Below are positions 24,279 to 32,559 of a stretch of DNA of 64,000 bases, piece after piece; positions within the stretch are counted from its first letter, which is position 1; each line of letters begins with the position of its first letter. The notes under the pieces were generated by a model. The model saw nothing but the letters and a program-made list of their open reading frames with translations. It did no database searches and was not told the DNA's origin. The translations under genes were made by a program, and so were the position numbers. Origin of the DNA: DLKC01 sp002478885. Lineage in GTDB: Bacteria; Bacteroidota; Bacteroidia; Chitinophagales; Chitinophagaceae. The stretch covers positions 2,604,001-2,668,000 of the forward strand of contig JAXLUI010000001.1 of NCBI GenBank assembly GCA_046329585.1, written 5' to 3'.

Positions 24279-25880
24279 ATGAAAAAACATTTCTTTTTAC
24301 TTATATTTCTCTTGCCCATTATCGCTGCATCGGCACAAGACGTTCCGCTGGACGTTTTTACTCAAAACAGGCTGAATGAACTAACTGTTTCGGCAGACAC
24401 AAGCATATTCACGAGCTTTCGATCAATAAACTGGCTTGAATTAAAACCATATCTTAAAAACAAAGGAAGTGATATAACCGACAGCATATTTGGGATTTCT
24501 AATCCAGGAAAAAGTTATGCTTTTAAAAAACTAATGACCGATAACTGGATAATGGGTGCGGGGAACAAACATATTTTCACCATCGACCCCATTGTCGGCC
24601 TTATGGGCGGAGCCGGAAATAACAGCAATTCCATTATCGATGTTTCCGGTGGAGTAAGAATCCAGGGCATACTCAACGACAAATTTTCTTATTCTGCAGC
24701 TGTTGTTACGGGATACCGGGAATACCCCAACTATATTAACGACTATATTGATTCAAATCAGCATTACCAGCCAGGATTAGGTAAAGGTTCGTTGACAAAA
24801 AATGGAAATGCCTACACTTCAACCCAATTTACCGGTAACATCACTTATAACGGTGGTAAACATTTTTTAGCTAGCGCAGGCTACGGAAAAAATTTTATCG
24901 GTGATGGTTATCGAAGCCTTATACTTTCTGACAATCCTTCAAACAATCCTTACATCAGAGTCCAGGCAAGGTTATGGAAACTCACCTACAATGTTCTTTA
25001 CAACAAATACGAAAATCCTAGAATACCGGAGGATGGCCACCCGGGAAAAAAAGTGAGCGTAATGCATTACCTGGGAATCAACTTTTCCAGCCGCTTTCAA
25101 ATGGCATTGTACGACAACGTAACCTTTATGACCAAAGATTCATTTGGTCACCGCGGGTTTGATGTTCTTTATTTAAACCCGTTGATCTTTATCCGCCCGC
25201 TTGAATTTGCTGTCGGCTCCCCTGACAATGCCTTTGTAGGCATTACTTTTAAGTACAAATTTTATAAAAATGGGTTCGTGTACGGTCAACTTGCTTTAGA
25301 CGATCTTAATCTTAAATCTTCGCTTGACAACAATGCGCAACACTTTGGCAACAAGTATGGATTACAGCTTGGTATATGGAACAAAGATTTGTTCCAGGTT
25401 CAAAACCTCTCCTACCGCTTAGAATGGAATGGTGTAAGGCCATATATGTACGGTCATGGATTTGGCAAAACCGGTCTAAATTATACCCACAATAACCAGG
25501 TGCTCACCGATCCCTTCAACGCAAATTACAACGAGGTAATTTCTATATTTCAATATCACAAAGAAAGGTGGTATGGGCTTCTAGAAAATCTTTTTGCTAT
25601 TCGGGGAGAAAATCCCGGCCTTCCATATAACAATGGAGAAAATCTTTGGGGTGGCGAAACAGGTGTTCCTGTTTACGGCAGCAAGACCATGCAGGGAAAT
25701 AAAAACAAATATTTCTATAATCAACTTACCGCAGGATACCTTCTAAATCCTCGTAACCGGCTCGGAATTGAAACAAATATTGTGTACAGAAAACACTCAA
25801 GCCCCGCAACAGGAACATCAGACTTCTTTTTCTCTTTGGGTGTAAAAACCAGGCTATTTAACTATTACCACGATTTTTAA
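24279..25880 (+). CDS. RemB/Wzi-like outer-membrane beta-barrel protein, second of a tandem pair
   Basis: 533 residues from the ATG at 24279. A frame extended to 24204 would overlap the previous gene and hide the signal peptide HFFLLIFLLPIIAASAQ. It contains YGKNFIGDGYRSLILSDNPS, the same signature as the upstream gene, and ends in the barrel-type SLGVKTRLFNYYHDF, close to the partner's RMSFRRIIYDF. A tandem duplication is the simple explanation. Both genes are likely one transcript. Repeat copy 11 begins five bases after its stop. Confidence 0.72.
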   Translation: MKKHFFLLIFLLPIIAASAQDVPLDVFTQNRLNELTVSADTSIFTSFRSINWLELKPYLKNKGSDITDSIFGISNPGKSYAFKKLMTDNWIMGAGNKHIFTIDPIVGLMGGAGNNSNSIIDVSGGVRIQGILNDKFSYSAAVVTGYREYPNYINDYIDSNQHYQPGLGKGSLTKNGNAYTSTQFTGNITYNGGKHFLASAGYGKNFIGDGYRSLILSDNPSNNPYIRVQARLWKLTYNVLYNKYENPRIPEDGHPGKKVSVMHYLGINFSSRFQMALYDNVTFMTKDSFGHRGFDVLYLNPLIFIRPLEFAVGSPDNAFVGITFKYKFYKNGFVYGQLALDDLNLKSSLDNNAQHFGNKYGLQLGIWNKDLFQVQNLSYRLEWNGVRPYMYGHGFGKTGLNYTHNNQVLTDPFNANYNEVISIFQYHKERWYGLLENLFAIRGENPGLPYNNGENLWGGETGVPVYGSKTMQGNKNKYFYNQLTAGYLLNPRNRLGIETNIVYRKHSSPATGTSDFFFSLGVKTRLFNYYHDF

Positions 25881-25884
25881 GTCT

Positions 25885-25941
25885 TTTTGTGAACCCGGCT
25901 ACATGTCCGCTGCCATACATTGTTGCGTCGCACTCTTGTAC
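25885..25941 (-). repeat. dispersed intergenic repeat, copy 11
   Basis: Minus-strand GTACAAGAGTGCGACGCAAC (core 25922-25933), 22 bases, then GCCGGGTTCACAAAAA, abutting the stop of the second RemB/Wzi-like gene. It is one of the closest matches to the consensus. Confidence 0.9.
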
Positions 25942-26114
25942 AGCAGCATCTTTACCCGGCAATATTTTTTGCTTTAAGGGTTCGATTGTAATTGAAGTGC
26001 CATGAAGCAAGTGTATTAAAAAATGCTTTCAGAGGTTTAAACTCCTATAAAACAGTTGCTGCACCAAATAATTTGTCTAATTTAGACTCCCTTAAATCCC
26101 ATAAATGTACCCAA

Positions 26115-26240
26115 ATGCCTGACTCAATCACAACACTTTTTATCACGCTTTGCATCGGCTTCTCTCTCGGTATTATCTTTTTTATGGTTTTCAAAGACCA
26201 TATCGTGGGAGAAATTCATGCCGATGAAGATAAGTTTTAA
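26115..26240 (+). CDS. 41-residue single-span membrane protein
   Basis: A short frame from ATG 26115: MPDSITTLFITLCIGFSLGI and then IFFMVFKDHIVGEIHADEDKF. It has one strong transmembrane helix and an acidic tail. A longer reading to 25992 adds a segment without family features. A clean intrinsic terminator follows 27 bases after its stop, which supports a real transcript. It has no recognisable family. Position before the phosphate porin gene (opposite strand) gives no clear function. Confidence 0.5.
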   Translation: MPDSITTLFITLCIGFSLGIIFFMVFKDHIVGEIHADEDKF

Positions 26241-26267
26241 GAAGCTGACTTTAAATGCTTGCCCTAT

Positions 26268-26294
26268 GCGAACACCAACAATGTTCGCTTTTTT
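26268..26294 (+). terminator. intrinsic terminator after the 41-residue membrane protein
   Basis: GCGAAC (26268-26273), loop ACCAACAAT, GTTCGC (26283-26288), then TTTTTTATT. It ends the plus-strand transcript before the convergent porin gene. Confidence 0.72.
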
Positions 26295-26337
26295 ATTCCT
26301 GTTTAAGACAAGATTTGCGAGGGAAAATAAAACCGTA

Positions 26338-27657
26338 TTAAAAGCGAAATTGAAACCTTATTGTAAGAACATTGTCTTTTAGGTCAGATGTATAGCCTTG
26401 TAACGAAGTGGTTTCATTCTTTACAATATCGTACCATGTAACAATCTTTAAGTTTTCGTCAACATAGTAAATATATCCTATCCCCAAAGTATTGTATTTA
26501 ATATCCGCGCTGTGGGTTCCGTTGTTTCCGCCAATCTCCATTCCTTTCACCTTGGTATTTGGGTCATAAGAATCAAATTTCAGCCCCACCTGGCTATGCT
26601 TGTCAAACGAGTGCAGCAAATAAATAAAATAACCATTGAAGTTTCTTACATAAAATTTATCAGTCAATAGTGTCGAAAGCGTTGTTGGTGTTTCGGAACT
26701 AACATCACTTGCAGTTTGAGTACCCTGCCAATATTCCGCCCTAAAATCAGTAGCGCTCGATTTTTTATGTATCCATTTCAGTTGGGCATCGGCCCCGTAA
26801 TACTGTCTTGGCAATTTTTGTCCAATATTTTCTGAAGAAGAATCCAAAACAAAGGCAGGGTTATTACCGCCTTTGGTATCCATTGTGTACAAATATTTAT
26901 CATTCTGGAATAATCCGCCCTCAAACAGAGATACCCCGGTTGAAAGTAGCAGGTTCTTTTTCAGGGGATAAGGTTTCATACCAATTCGTGTAATAACGTC
27001 CTTGTACGAATCATAATCAGTTGGACTTGTAAGCCCTTGACCATTAAAAACGCCGACATCCCACTTTACATATTTCAACCAGTTTTGCCTTTCCCTTGGT
27101 TCAAAAGAAACCATTGCGCCAAGGTCTCTTTCCGTTTTCATCAATATCTGTGACATCCTGCCTCTTTCCGGCGATTCCCGATCTGCTGAAGAGAGATTGA
27201 CCTCATAGCCAAATGGCCGGGCAAACATGCCGGTAGTGAAAGAAAAGAGCTTTGCGTTGTTCTCAAAAACCCGGCCCCAAAGATCCCGCATGAACACGCC
27301 GCGCTCAGATGCATCAATTTGAAAAACGAATTGCACAGAAGGTTTTGTGTTATCGCTAAAATGCATGTAATCCAACCGAAAACGTCCTCTCCTTATCATA
27401 AACCTGTTATCAGAATTAGGCGAAAAATCGCCTCCGCTGTAACTTTTTATTCCTTTTGATTCAGCCATTTGGAACTGGGGTTGTATATAACCACTAAACT
27501 TAACATGATCATATTTCTTGTAAATGTTAAGTAGACCTTTACCAGTTTCCTTGGTAGTGTCGATCATATCCATAAGAAACTGAGCATTAATAAGTTGAGT
27601 TGAAAAAGAAAGGAAAATACAAAGTGCGAAACATTTCCTTGTTAACAATAAATTCAT
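26338..27657 (-). CDS. phosphate-selective porin (OprO/OprP family)
   Basis: 439 residues from the ATG at 27657, which opens a clear signal peptide (TRKCFALCIFLSFSTQLINAQ); the longer frame adds 23 residues. The barrel begins VKFSGYIQPQFQMAES and contains NRFMIRRGRFRLDYMHF, VFQIDASERGVFMRDLWG, TGMFARPFGYEVNLSSADRE and a phenylalanine-ended last strand (LTIRFQFRF). These are hallmarks of the OprO/OprP anion porins. It should let phosphate or polyphosphate through the outer membrane. It is divergent from the DUF47 and Pit genes across a 122-base promoter region, forming a phosphate uptake island. Confidence 0.85.
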   Translation of the reverse strand: MNLLLTRKCFALCIFLSFSTQLINAQFLMDMIDTTKETGKGLLNIYKKYDHVKFSGYIQPQFQMAESKGIKSYSGGDFSPNSDNRFMIRRGRFRLDYMHFSDNTKPSVQFVFQIDASERGVFMRDLWGRVFENNAKLFSFTTGMFARPFGYEVNLSSADRESPERGRMSQILMKTERDLGAMVSFEPRERQNWLKYVKWDVGVFNGQGLTSPTDYDSYKDVITRIGMKPYPLKKNLLLSTGVSLFEGGLFQNDKYLYTMDTKGGNNPAFVLDSSSENIGQKLPRQYYGADAQLKWIHKKSSATDFRAEYWQGTQTASDVSSETPTTLSTLLTDKFYVRNFNGYFIYLLHSFDKHSQVGLKFDSYDPNTKVKGMEIGGNNGTHSADIKYNTLGIGYIYYVDENLKIVTWYDIVKNETTSLQGYTSDLKDNVLTIRFQFRF

Positions 27658-27674
27658 AGAAAAGTAATATTGCG

Positions 27675-27682
27675 CAAAGTTA
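27675..27682 (-). promoter_or_regulatory. candidate -7 box of the phosphate porin gene
   Basis: Minus-strand TAACTTTG matches TAnnTTTG and ends 18 bases before the start codon at 27657. A matching -33 TTG at the usual distance is not evident. Confidence 0.4.
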
Positions 27683-27734
27683 TAATCGCCGTGTTTGGCC
27701 AGTATTAAGAAATTGTTACCAAACAAATTGTCGA

Positions 27735-27763
27735 TTTGTCCTTATACAAGAGCACTACTTTTG
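27735..27763 (+). promoter_or_regulatory. promoter of the DUF47/Pit genes
   Basis: TTTG (27735-27738), a 17-base spacer, and TACTTTTG (27756-27763), which fits TTTG-N17-TAnnTTTG, the Bacteroidota primary sigma consensus. The start codon follows at 27780, leaving a short leader. Confidence 0.7.
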
Positions 27764-27779
27764 CAGCAAATTTGATTTT

Positions 27780-28418
27780 ATGAACTTGCTTAAAATTTTC
27801 ATGCCGAAAGACAGGGTTTTTTATTCTTTGTTTGAAGAGATTGCCGCCACGGTAGCTAAAATGGGCGTAACACTTAAACAAGCGGTAAACGAACCAGACT
27901 TTGACAAACGGGCAGCGATTGTTTCTCAGCTCGAGACAATGGAGCACATTAACGATGAACTTACCCATAAAGTATTTACTGAATTAGGCAGGAATTTTAT
28001 TACGCCGTTTGACCGTGAGGACATTCACTATCTCGCAAGTGCACTTGATGATATAGCGGATTACATTTATGCAGCCGCTAAAAAAATGATATTTTACCGG
28101 GTTAATCCAAACGATACCGGCATTCAAAAAATGGCAGAGTTAATTGAACAAAGTTCAGAACAGATTAAAAATGCTGTGATGGAACTTCGAAATATGCGCA
28201 ACATGCGCCAGATAACCGACGCGCTTGTTAAGGTAAATAGCATAGAAAACCAGGCAGATGATATTTATGACATGAGCATAGATCGTCTTTTTAACACCGA
28301 ACCTGATGCTAAGGAAGTAATTAAAAAGAGAGAAATATACCAGGCCATGGAAAATGCGACAGATAAATGTGAAGATGCAGGTAATGTAATAGAATCCATC
28401 ATTGTAAAATATGCCTGA
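27780..28418 (+). CDS. DUF47/PhoU-like phosphate transport regulator
   Basis: 212 residues. It is all-helical and in the TIGR00153/DUF47 family, with KDRVFYSLFEEIAATVAKMG at the start, DELTHKVFTELGRNFITPFDREDIHYLASALDDIADYI near residue 75 (shown here as separate helices), and an E-x-x-x-D metal-binding helix near the end (MENATDKCEDAGNVIESII). Family members pair with Pit transporters and modulate them or bind metals. It is cytoplasmic. The Pit gene follows after 52 bases in the same direction, so the two form an operon with the promoter at 27735. Confidence 0.92.
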   Translation: MNLLKIFMPKDRVFYSLFEEIAATVAKMGVTLKQAVNEPDFDKRAAIVSQLETMEHINDELTHKVFTELGRNFITPFDREDIHYLASALDDIADYIYAAAKKMIFYRVNPNDTGIQKMAELIEQSSEQIKNAVMELRNMRNMRQITDALVKVNSIENQADDIYDMSIDRLFNTEPDAKEVIKKREIYQAMENATDKCEDAGNVIESIIVKYA

Positions 28419-28470
28419 TAACTAAGGCAGCAGAAGGAAAAAGGTCCTTTTCACATTATTAAATAATTCT

Positions 28471-29607
28471 ATGTCGATATTATTAATTGGTATCATAGTA
28501 CTTGCTATCATTTTTGATTTTATAAATGGTTTTCACGACGCCGCAAACTCAATTGCCACCATTGTTTCAACTAAAGTACTCACTCCTTTCCAGGCTGTTG
28601 TATGGGCAGCTTTCTTCAATTTTGTTGCCTACTTTATTTTCAGCGACCATGGTGTTGCCAATACTGTTGCCAAAACTGTTCATGAGGGAAGTTATGATTT
28701 ATACGTTGTGCTTGCCGGCGTATTGGCGGCAATTGGATGGAATCTTTTAACATGGTGGTACGGTATCCCTTCTTCTTCCTCGCACACACTCATAGGTGGC
28801 TTTGCAGGTGCAGCCGTAGCCCACTCGGGTTTTGATAGCATAAACTGGTCGCTAAACGGTGGCATAAGCCTGACAATCTTATTTATTTTACTCGCCCCGG
28901 TTGTAGGCATGGTAATTTCTATATTTATAACCATTGTTACAATACAGAAAAATTTCTGGTTAAAAATTTCAATCATTACTGCAGTCATTGCATCTTGTTT
29001 AATCTTTATAAATTTTAAAAAGCCGTTTGAATTTTGGGCTTTGCTTGCTCTTGGCGTTATTTTCATACTTTCTTATTTCTACAATTACCTTAAAGGGGAA
29101 AACGCTTACCGAACAGCCAATATGTATAAAAAATTACAGTTGGTATCGTCAGCCAGTTTTAGCATCGGTCACGGTGGCAGCGATGCACAAAAAGCGATGG
29201 GAATTATCGGTGCAGCGATGGTTGCCGAAAAAGTTATACCCGATCTAAGTCAAATACCAACATGGGTTCCATTTGTTTGTTATACTGCCATAGGGCTTGG
29301 AACAATGAGTGGCGGCTGGAAAATTGTGAAAACCATGGGCACCAAAATAACAAAAGTAACTCCGCTGGAAGGAGTATGTGCTGAAACCGCAGGAGCCATT
29401 ACGCTTTTTACGGCAGCTAACCTTGGAGCGCCCGTCAGCACAACACACACCATTACCGGTTCTATTATTGGCGTAGGCGCTACCAAACGCTTAAGCGCAG
29501 TTCGCTGGGGGGTAACGTTTAACCTTATCTGGGCATGGATTCTAACAATACCAGTAAGCGGGCTCCTTGCAGCAGGCATTTACTACGTAATCAAGCTTTT
29601 TTTATAA
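28471..29607 (+). CDS. pit: inorganic phosphate transporter, Pit family
   Basis: 378 residues with about ten membrane segments. Two family signatures flank the internal duplication: FINGFHDAANSIATIVSTKVLTP (GFHDAANS) near residue 18, and GGSDAQKAMGIIGAAM with GAPVSTTHTITGSIIGVG in the second half. It imports phosphate across the inner membrane, probably coupled to protons or sodium. Together with the upstream DUF47 gene and the divergent OprO/P porin it makes a complete low-affinity route for phosphate. Confidence 0.95.
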   Translation: MSILLIGIIVLAIIFDFINGFHDAANSIATIVSTKVLTPFQAVVWAAFFNFVAYFIFSDHGVANTVAKTVHEGSYDLYVVLAGVLAAIGWNLLTWWYGIPSSSSHTLIGGFAGAAVAHSGFDSINWSLNGGISLTILFILLAPVVGMVISIFITIVTIQKNFWLKISIITAVIASCLIFINFKKPFEFWALLALGVIFILSYFYNYLKGENAYRTANMYKKLQLVSSASFSIGHGGSDAQKAMGIIGAAMVAEKVIPDLSQIPTWVPFVCYTAIGLGTMSGGWKIVKTMGTKITKVTPLEGVCAETAGAITLFTAANLGAPVSTTHTITGSIIGVGATKRLSAVRWGVTFNLIWAWILTIPVSGLLAAGIYYVIKLFL

Positions 29608-29658
29608 GCGAATATTATCCTCAAGATTTATTTACTTTGCAGCTCCATAAATAAAAGC

Positions 29659-30714
29659 ATGCAAAAGATTCTTGTTACAGGTGGCTGCGGGTTTATCGGG
29701 TCTCACACGGTAGTTGACCTAATAGAAAATGGCTTTGATGTTGTTTCGATAGATGATAACTCGCGCTCTTCGACCTTCCTTTTAGACGGAATAGAGAGGA
29801 TTACCGGCAAAAAAATAAAGAACTATAAAGTAGACCTTAAAAATTTTGACGAAACCCGCGCCGTATTCCAGGAAAACGAAGACATTACTGGTGTTATTCA
29901 TTTTGCAGCTTACAAAGCCGTAGGTGAATCCGTAGAAAAGCCACTGGATTATTTTGAGAATAACTTATTTTCTCTCATTAACCTGCTTAAGTGCGTAAAG
30001 GATTTTTCAATTCCAAATTTTGTTTTCTCTTCTTCCTGTACTGTTTATGGTAATCCCGATTCCATACCCGTCACTGAAGAAACTCCCGTTAAAAAGGCCG
30101 AATCACCTTATGGTGCTACCAAGCAAATGGGTGAAGATATTATACAGGAGTTTGCGAGAGCCTGTAACAGCAAATGCATTTTGTTGCGATATTTCAATCC
30201 CGTTGGCGCTCACCCCTCCAATTTTATTGGCGAGTTACCTTTAGGTCGCCCTCAAAACCTGGTGCCGGCAATCACACAAACCGCCATCGGCAAGTTGCCA
30301 CAGATGATCGTTTATGGAGACGATTACGATACAAGAGACGGCAGCTGTCTTCGCGATTTCATACATGTGTCTGATATTGCTCATGCCCATACGCTGGCGT
30401 TAGAATATCTTATTAACAATAAAAACCAGCAAAACTGCGAAGTATTTAACCTCGGTACCGGTAATGGCGTTACGGTGCTCGAAGCCATTAAAACGTTTGA
30501 AGTGGTGAGCGGCCAAAAGCTGAATTATAAAATCGGGCCACGCCGGCCTGGCGATGTAAAGGCCATATATGCCAACAATAACAAAGCGGTACAAGTACTC
30601 AACTGGCAAATCAAGTATGATCTTACTGAAATGATACGCACCGCATGGAACTGGGAACAAAAGGTAAAGCACGACGAAGAGCTGCTAAAGGCGCAAAACG
30701 CGGTCTTAAATTAA
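29659..30714 (+). CDS. galE: UDP-glucose 4-epimerase
   Basis: 351 residues. It has the NAD-binding start ILVTGGCGFIGSHTVVDLIENG, IHFAAYKAVGESVEKPL, the Ser in VFSSSCTVYG, the catalytic Tyr-Lys in SPYGATKQMGED, and RYFNPVGAHPSNFIGE. These are typical of GalE that interconverts UDP-glucose and UDP-galactose for surface glycans and galactose use. It is cytoplasmic. It starts 51 bases after the Pit gene. A near-consensus TTACTTTG at 29632-29639 suggests its own promoter. Confidence 0.95.
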   Translation: MQKILVTGGCGFIGSHTVVDLIENGFDVVSIDDNSRSSTFLLDGIERITGKKIKNYKVDLKNFDETRAVFQENEDITGVIHFAAYKAVGESVEKPLDYFENNLFSLINLLKCVKDFSIPNFVFSSSCTVYGNPDSIPVTEETPVKKAESPYGATKQMGEDIIQEFARACNSKCILLRYFNPVGAHPSNFIGELPLGRPQNLVPAITQTAIGKLPQMIVYGDDYDTRDGSCLRDFIHVSDIAHAHTLALEYLINNKNQQNCEVFNLGTGNGVTVLEAIKTFEVVSGQKLNYKIGPRRPGDVKAIYANNNKAVQVLNWQIKYDLTEMIRTAWNWEQKVKHDEELLKAQNAVLN

Positions 30715-30715
30715 A

Positions 30716-30772
30716 AATTTGTTAGCGGGCTAATCATTTCATGCCATCGCCTGTTGCTACGCTCAGTTCAGG
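30716..30772 (-). repeat. dispersed intergenic repeat, copy 12 (diverged core)
   Basis: Minus-strand core GAGCGTAGCAAC (30753-30764), then AGGCGATGGCATG, and at 22 bases GCCCGCTAACAAATT. The A-rich end lies two bases from the galE stop. It is an inverted pair with copy 13. Confidence 0.65.
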
Positions 30773-30821
30773 GCTCTGTTCTTATGGCAGCAGGTTTTGC
30801 AGCAGACGCCTGCACAGGCCT

Positions 30822-30878
30822 TGAAAGGATTGCGACGCAACGATGCCTAACAAGGGAACTGAAGCTGGTTTAAAAAAA
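30822..30878 (+). repeat. dispersed intergenic repeat, copy 13
   Basis: Core TTGCGACGCAAC at 30830-30841 (a longer dyad TTGCGACGCAA), 22 bases, then GCTGGTTTAAAAAAAGG. It lies upstream of the transketolase gene. Confidence 0.82.
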
Positions 30879-30922
30879 GGATTTTAAAATCAAACATATC
30901 AAACACTAACTAAACGGTTTTT

Positions 30923-31885
30923 ATGCTAAAAGACATACAGGTATTAAACGAAAAGGAAACGCGGGGCGGTTTTGGTGAAGGTATTTATGCAGCGGGCAAA
31001 GCGAATGAAAATGTGGTAGTGTTAACAGCCGACCTTGCAGGCTCCTTAAAGTTGGGGCCTTTTATAAAAGACTTTCCCAACCGTTTTGTTCAGTGTGGAA
31101 TTGCAGAAGCAAATATGATTGGTATTGCTGCCGGCTTAACAATTGGAGGCAAAATTCCGTATACTACTACTTTTGCCAACTTTAGTACTGGCAGGGTTTA
31201 CGACCAGATCAGGCAAAGTGTCGCATACAGCGGCAAAAACGTAAAGATTTGTGCCAGCCACGCCGGTCTTACACTAGGCGAAGACGGCGCCACTCACCAG
31301 ATACTGGAAGATATTGGCCTTATGAAAATGTTGCCGGGCATGACCGTGATTGTACCTTGTGATTTTAATCAAACCAAAGCTGCGACAATAGCGATAGCTG
31401 ACTACAATGGACCTGTATATTTAAGGTTTGGCAGACCAAAATGGCCGAACTTTACAAAAGAAGACGGGAGTGATTTTGTGATCGGTAAAGCGCAACAGCT
31501 TAGTGAGGGAACTGATATCAGTATTTTCGCTTGCGGGCACATGGTATGGAAAGCAATTGAGGCTGGCCGTATACTCGAGGAAAAGGGATTAAGTGTTGAA
31601 TTGATTAATATACATACAATAAAGCCGCTTGACGAGGCGGCGATAATTGCTTCAGTTAAAAAGACAGGTTGTGCCGTTACGTGCGAGGAGCATAACATAC
31701 TAGGTGGTCTGGGAGAGAGTGTTTCAAGAGTGTTATCATCAAATTGCCCGGCACCGGTGGAATTGGTTGGCACAAAAGACACTTTTGGTGAGAGTGGCAA
31801 GCCGGAAGAATTATTAAAGAAATATGGCCTTGAGGCTGTTGACATTGTATCTGCAGCGGAAAAAGCCATTTCCAGAAAGAAATGA
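30923..31885 (+). CDS. transketolase, C-terminal half (split-subunit form)
   Basis: 320 residues covering only the pyrimidine-binding and C-terminal domains: ENVVVLTADLAGSLKLGPF, NRFVQCGIAEANMIGIAAGL with the catalytic Glu, the thiamine-contacting Phe region YTTTFANFSTGRVYDQIRQ, and a C-terminal transketolase domain (GHMVWKAIEAGRILEEKG, EEHNILGGLGESVSRVL). The pyrophosphate-binding N-terminal half is a separate subunit in many Bacteroidota. It is usually adjacent but is absent from this window. Together they would transfer two-carbon ketol units in the pentose phosphate pathway, with thiamine diphosphate at the subunit interface. A terminator follows 32 bases after the stop. Confidence 0.92.
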   Translation: MLKDIQVLNEKETRGGFGEGIYAAGKANENVVVLTADLAGSLKLGPFIKDFPNRFVQCGIAEANMIGIAAGLTIGGKIPYTTTFANFSTGRVYDQIRQSVAYSGKNVKICASHAGLTLGEDGATHQILEDIGLMKMLPGMTVIVPCDFNQTKAATIAIADYNGPVYLRFGRPKWPNFTKEDGSDFVIGKAQQLSEGTDISIFACGHMVWKAIEAGRILEEKGLSVELINIHTIKPLDEAAIIASVKKTGCAVTCEEHNILGGLGESVSRVLSSNCPAPVELVGTKDTFGESGKPEELLKKYGLEAVDIVSAAEKAISRKK

Positions 31886-31916
31886 TAAAAGAATTTCCTT
31901 TTTAAACTTTATTAAT

Positions 31917-31947
31917 AAAAACTCATCTTTATAAGGGTGAGTTTTTT
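31917..31947 (+). terminator. intrinsic terminator after the transketolase subunit gene
   Basis: AAAAACTCATC pairs with GGTGAGTTTTT, ending in a T tract at 31942-31947. It separates transketolase from the sigma factor cassette. Confidence 0.8.
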
Positions 31948-31976
31948 CCATTTTAGCCTACAAAAGTTGACTCTGC

Positions 31977-32522
31977 ATGCAGCTTGAAGATAAGGAACTG
32001 TTGCAATTATTCAGGCAACCAGGTACCAAAGAGAAGGCGTTTACAGCGCTTATTAAGAAATACCAGGAGCGTTTGTATTGGCATATACGAAGGATGGTAG
32101 TCGACCATGACGATGCCAATGATGTAATGCAAAATATGTTTATTAAGGTGTGGAACGGGCTTGAAAATTTTAGAGAAGATAGCCAGTTATATACCTGGCT
32201 TTACAGAATTGCCACCAATGAGTCGCTCAGTATCCTGGAGCAGTCAAAAAAAAGATCGGCGATAAGTATGTCTGATGTTGAACATAATTTGGCCAATAAA
32301 GTCGTTGCAGACAGCAACTTTGATGCAAATAAGCTGGAATGGAAACTGCAATTGGCTATTCAGCAGCTACCCGAAAAGCAAAGAATTGTTTTTAATCTCC
32401 GGTATTTTGATGAGATGCCATACGAGGAAATGAGCCGGGTATTAGATACAAGCGAAGGAGCTCTCAAAGCAAGCTACCATCATGCAGCAAGGAAAATTGA
32501 GGAATACATAAAGAATAATTAA
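31977..32522 (+). CDS. ECF-type RNA polymerase sigma factor
   Basis: 181 residues. Region 2 shows YQERLYWHIRRMVVDHDDANDVMQNMFIKVWNGLENF with TWLYRIATNESL (in two adjoining helices), and region 4 shows LPEKQRIVFNLRYFDEMPYEEMSRVLDTSEGALKASYHHAARKIEEY across its helix-turn-helix. There is no region 1.1 or 3, as expected for group 4 sigma factors. It directs RNA polymerase to a dedicated regulon. The next two genes (a membrane protein and a periplasmic protein) follow closely, so they probably form its control circuit. It starts just after the terminator of the previous gene. Confidence 0.93.
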   Translation: MQLEDKELLQLFRQPGTKEKAFTALIKKYQERLYWHIRRMVVDHDDANDVMQNMFIKVWNGLENFREDSQLYTWLYRIATNESLSILEQSKKRSAISMSDVEHNLANKVVADSNFDANKLEWKLQLAIQQLPEKQRIVFNLRYFDEMPYEEMSRVLDTSEGALKASYHHAARKIEEYIKNN

Positions 32523-32559
32523 ACTTTTTATAGCGTGTAAGGTCTATAGTTTTGTTAAA

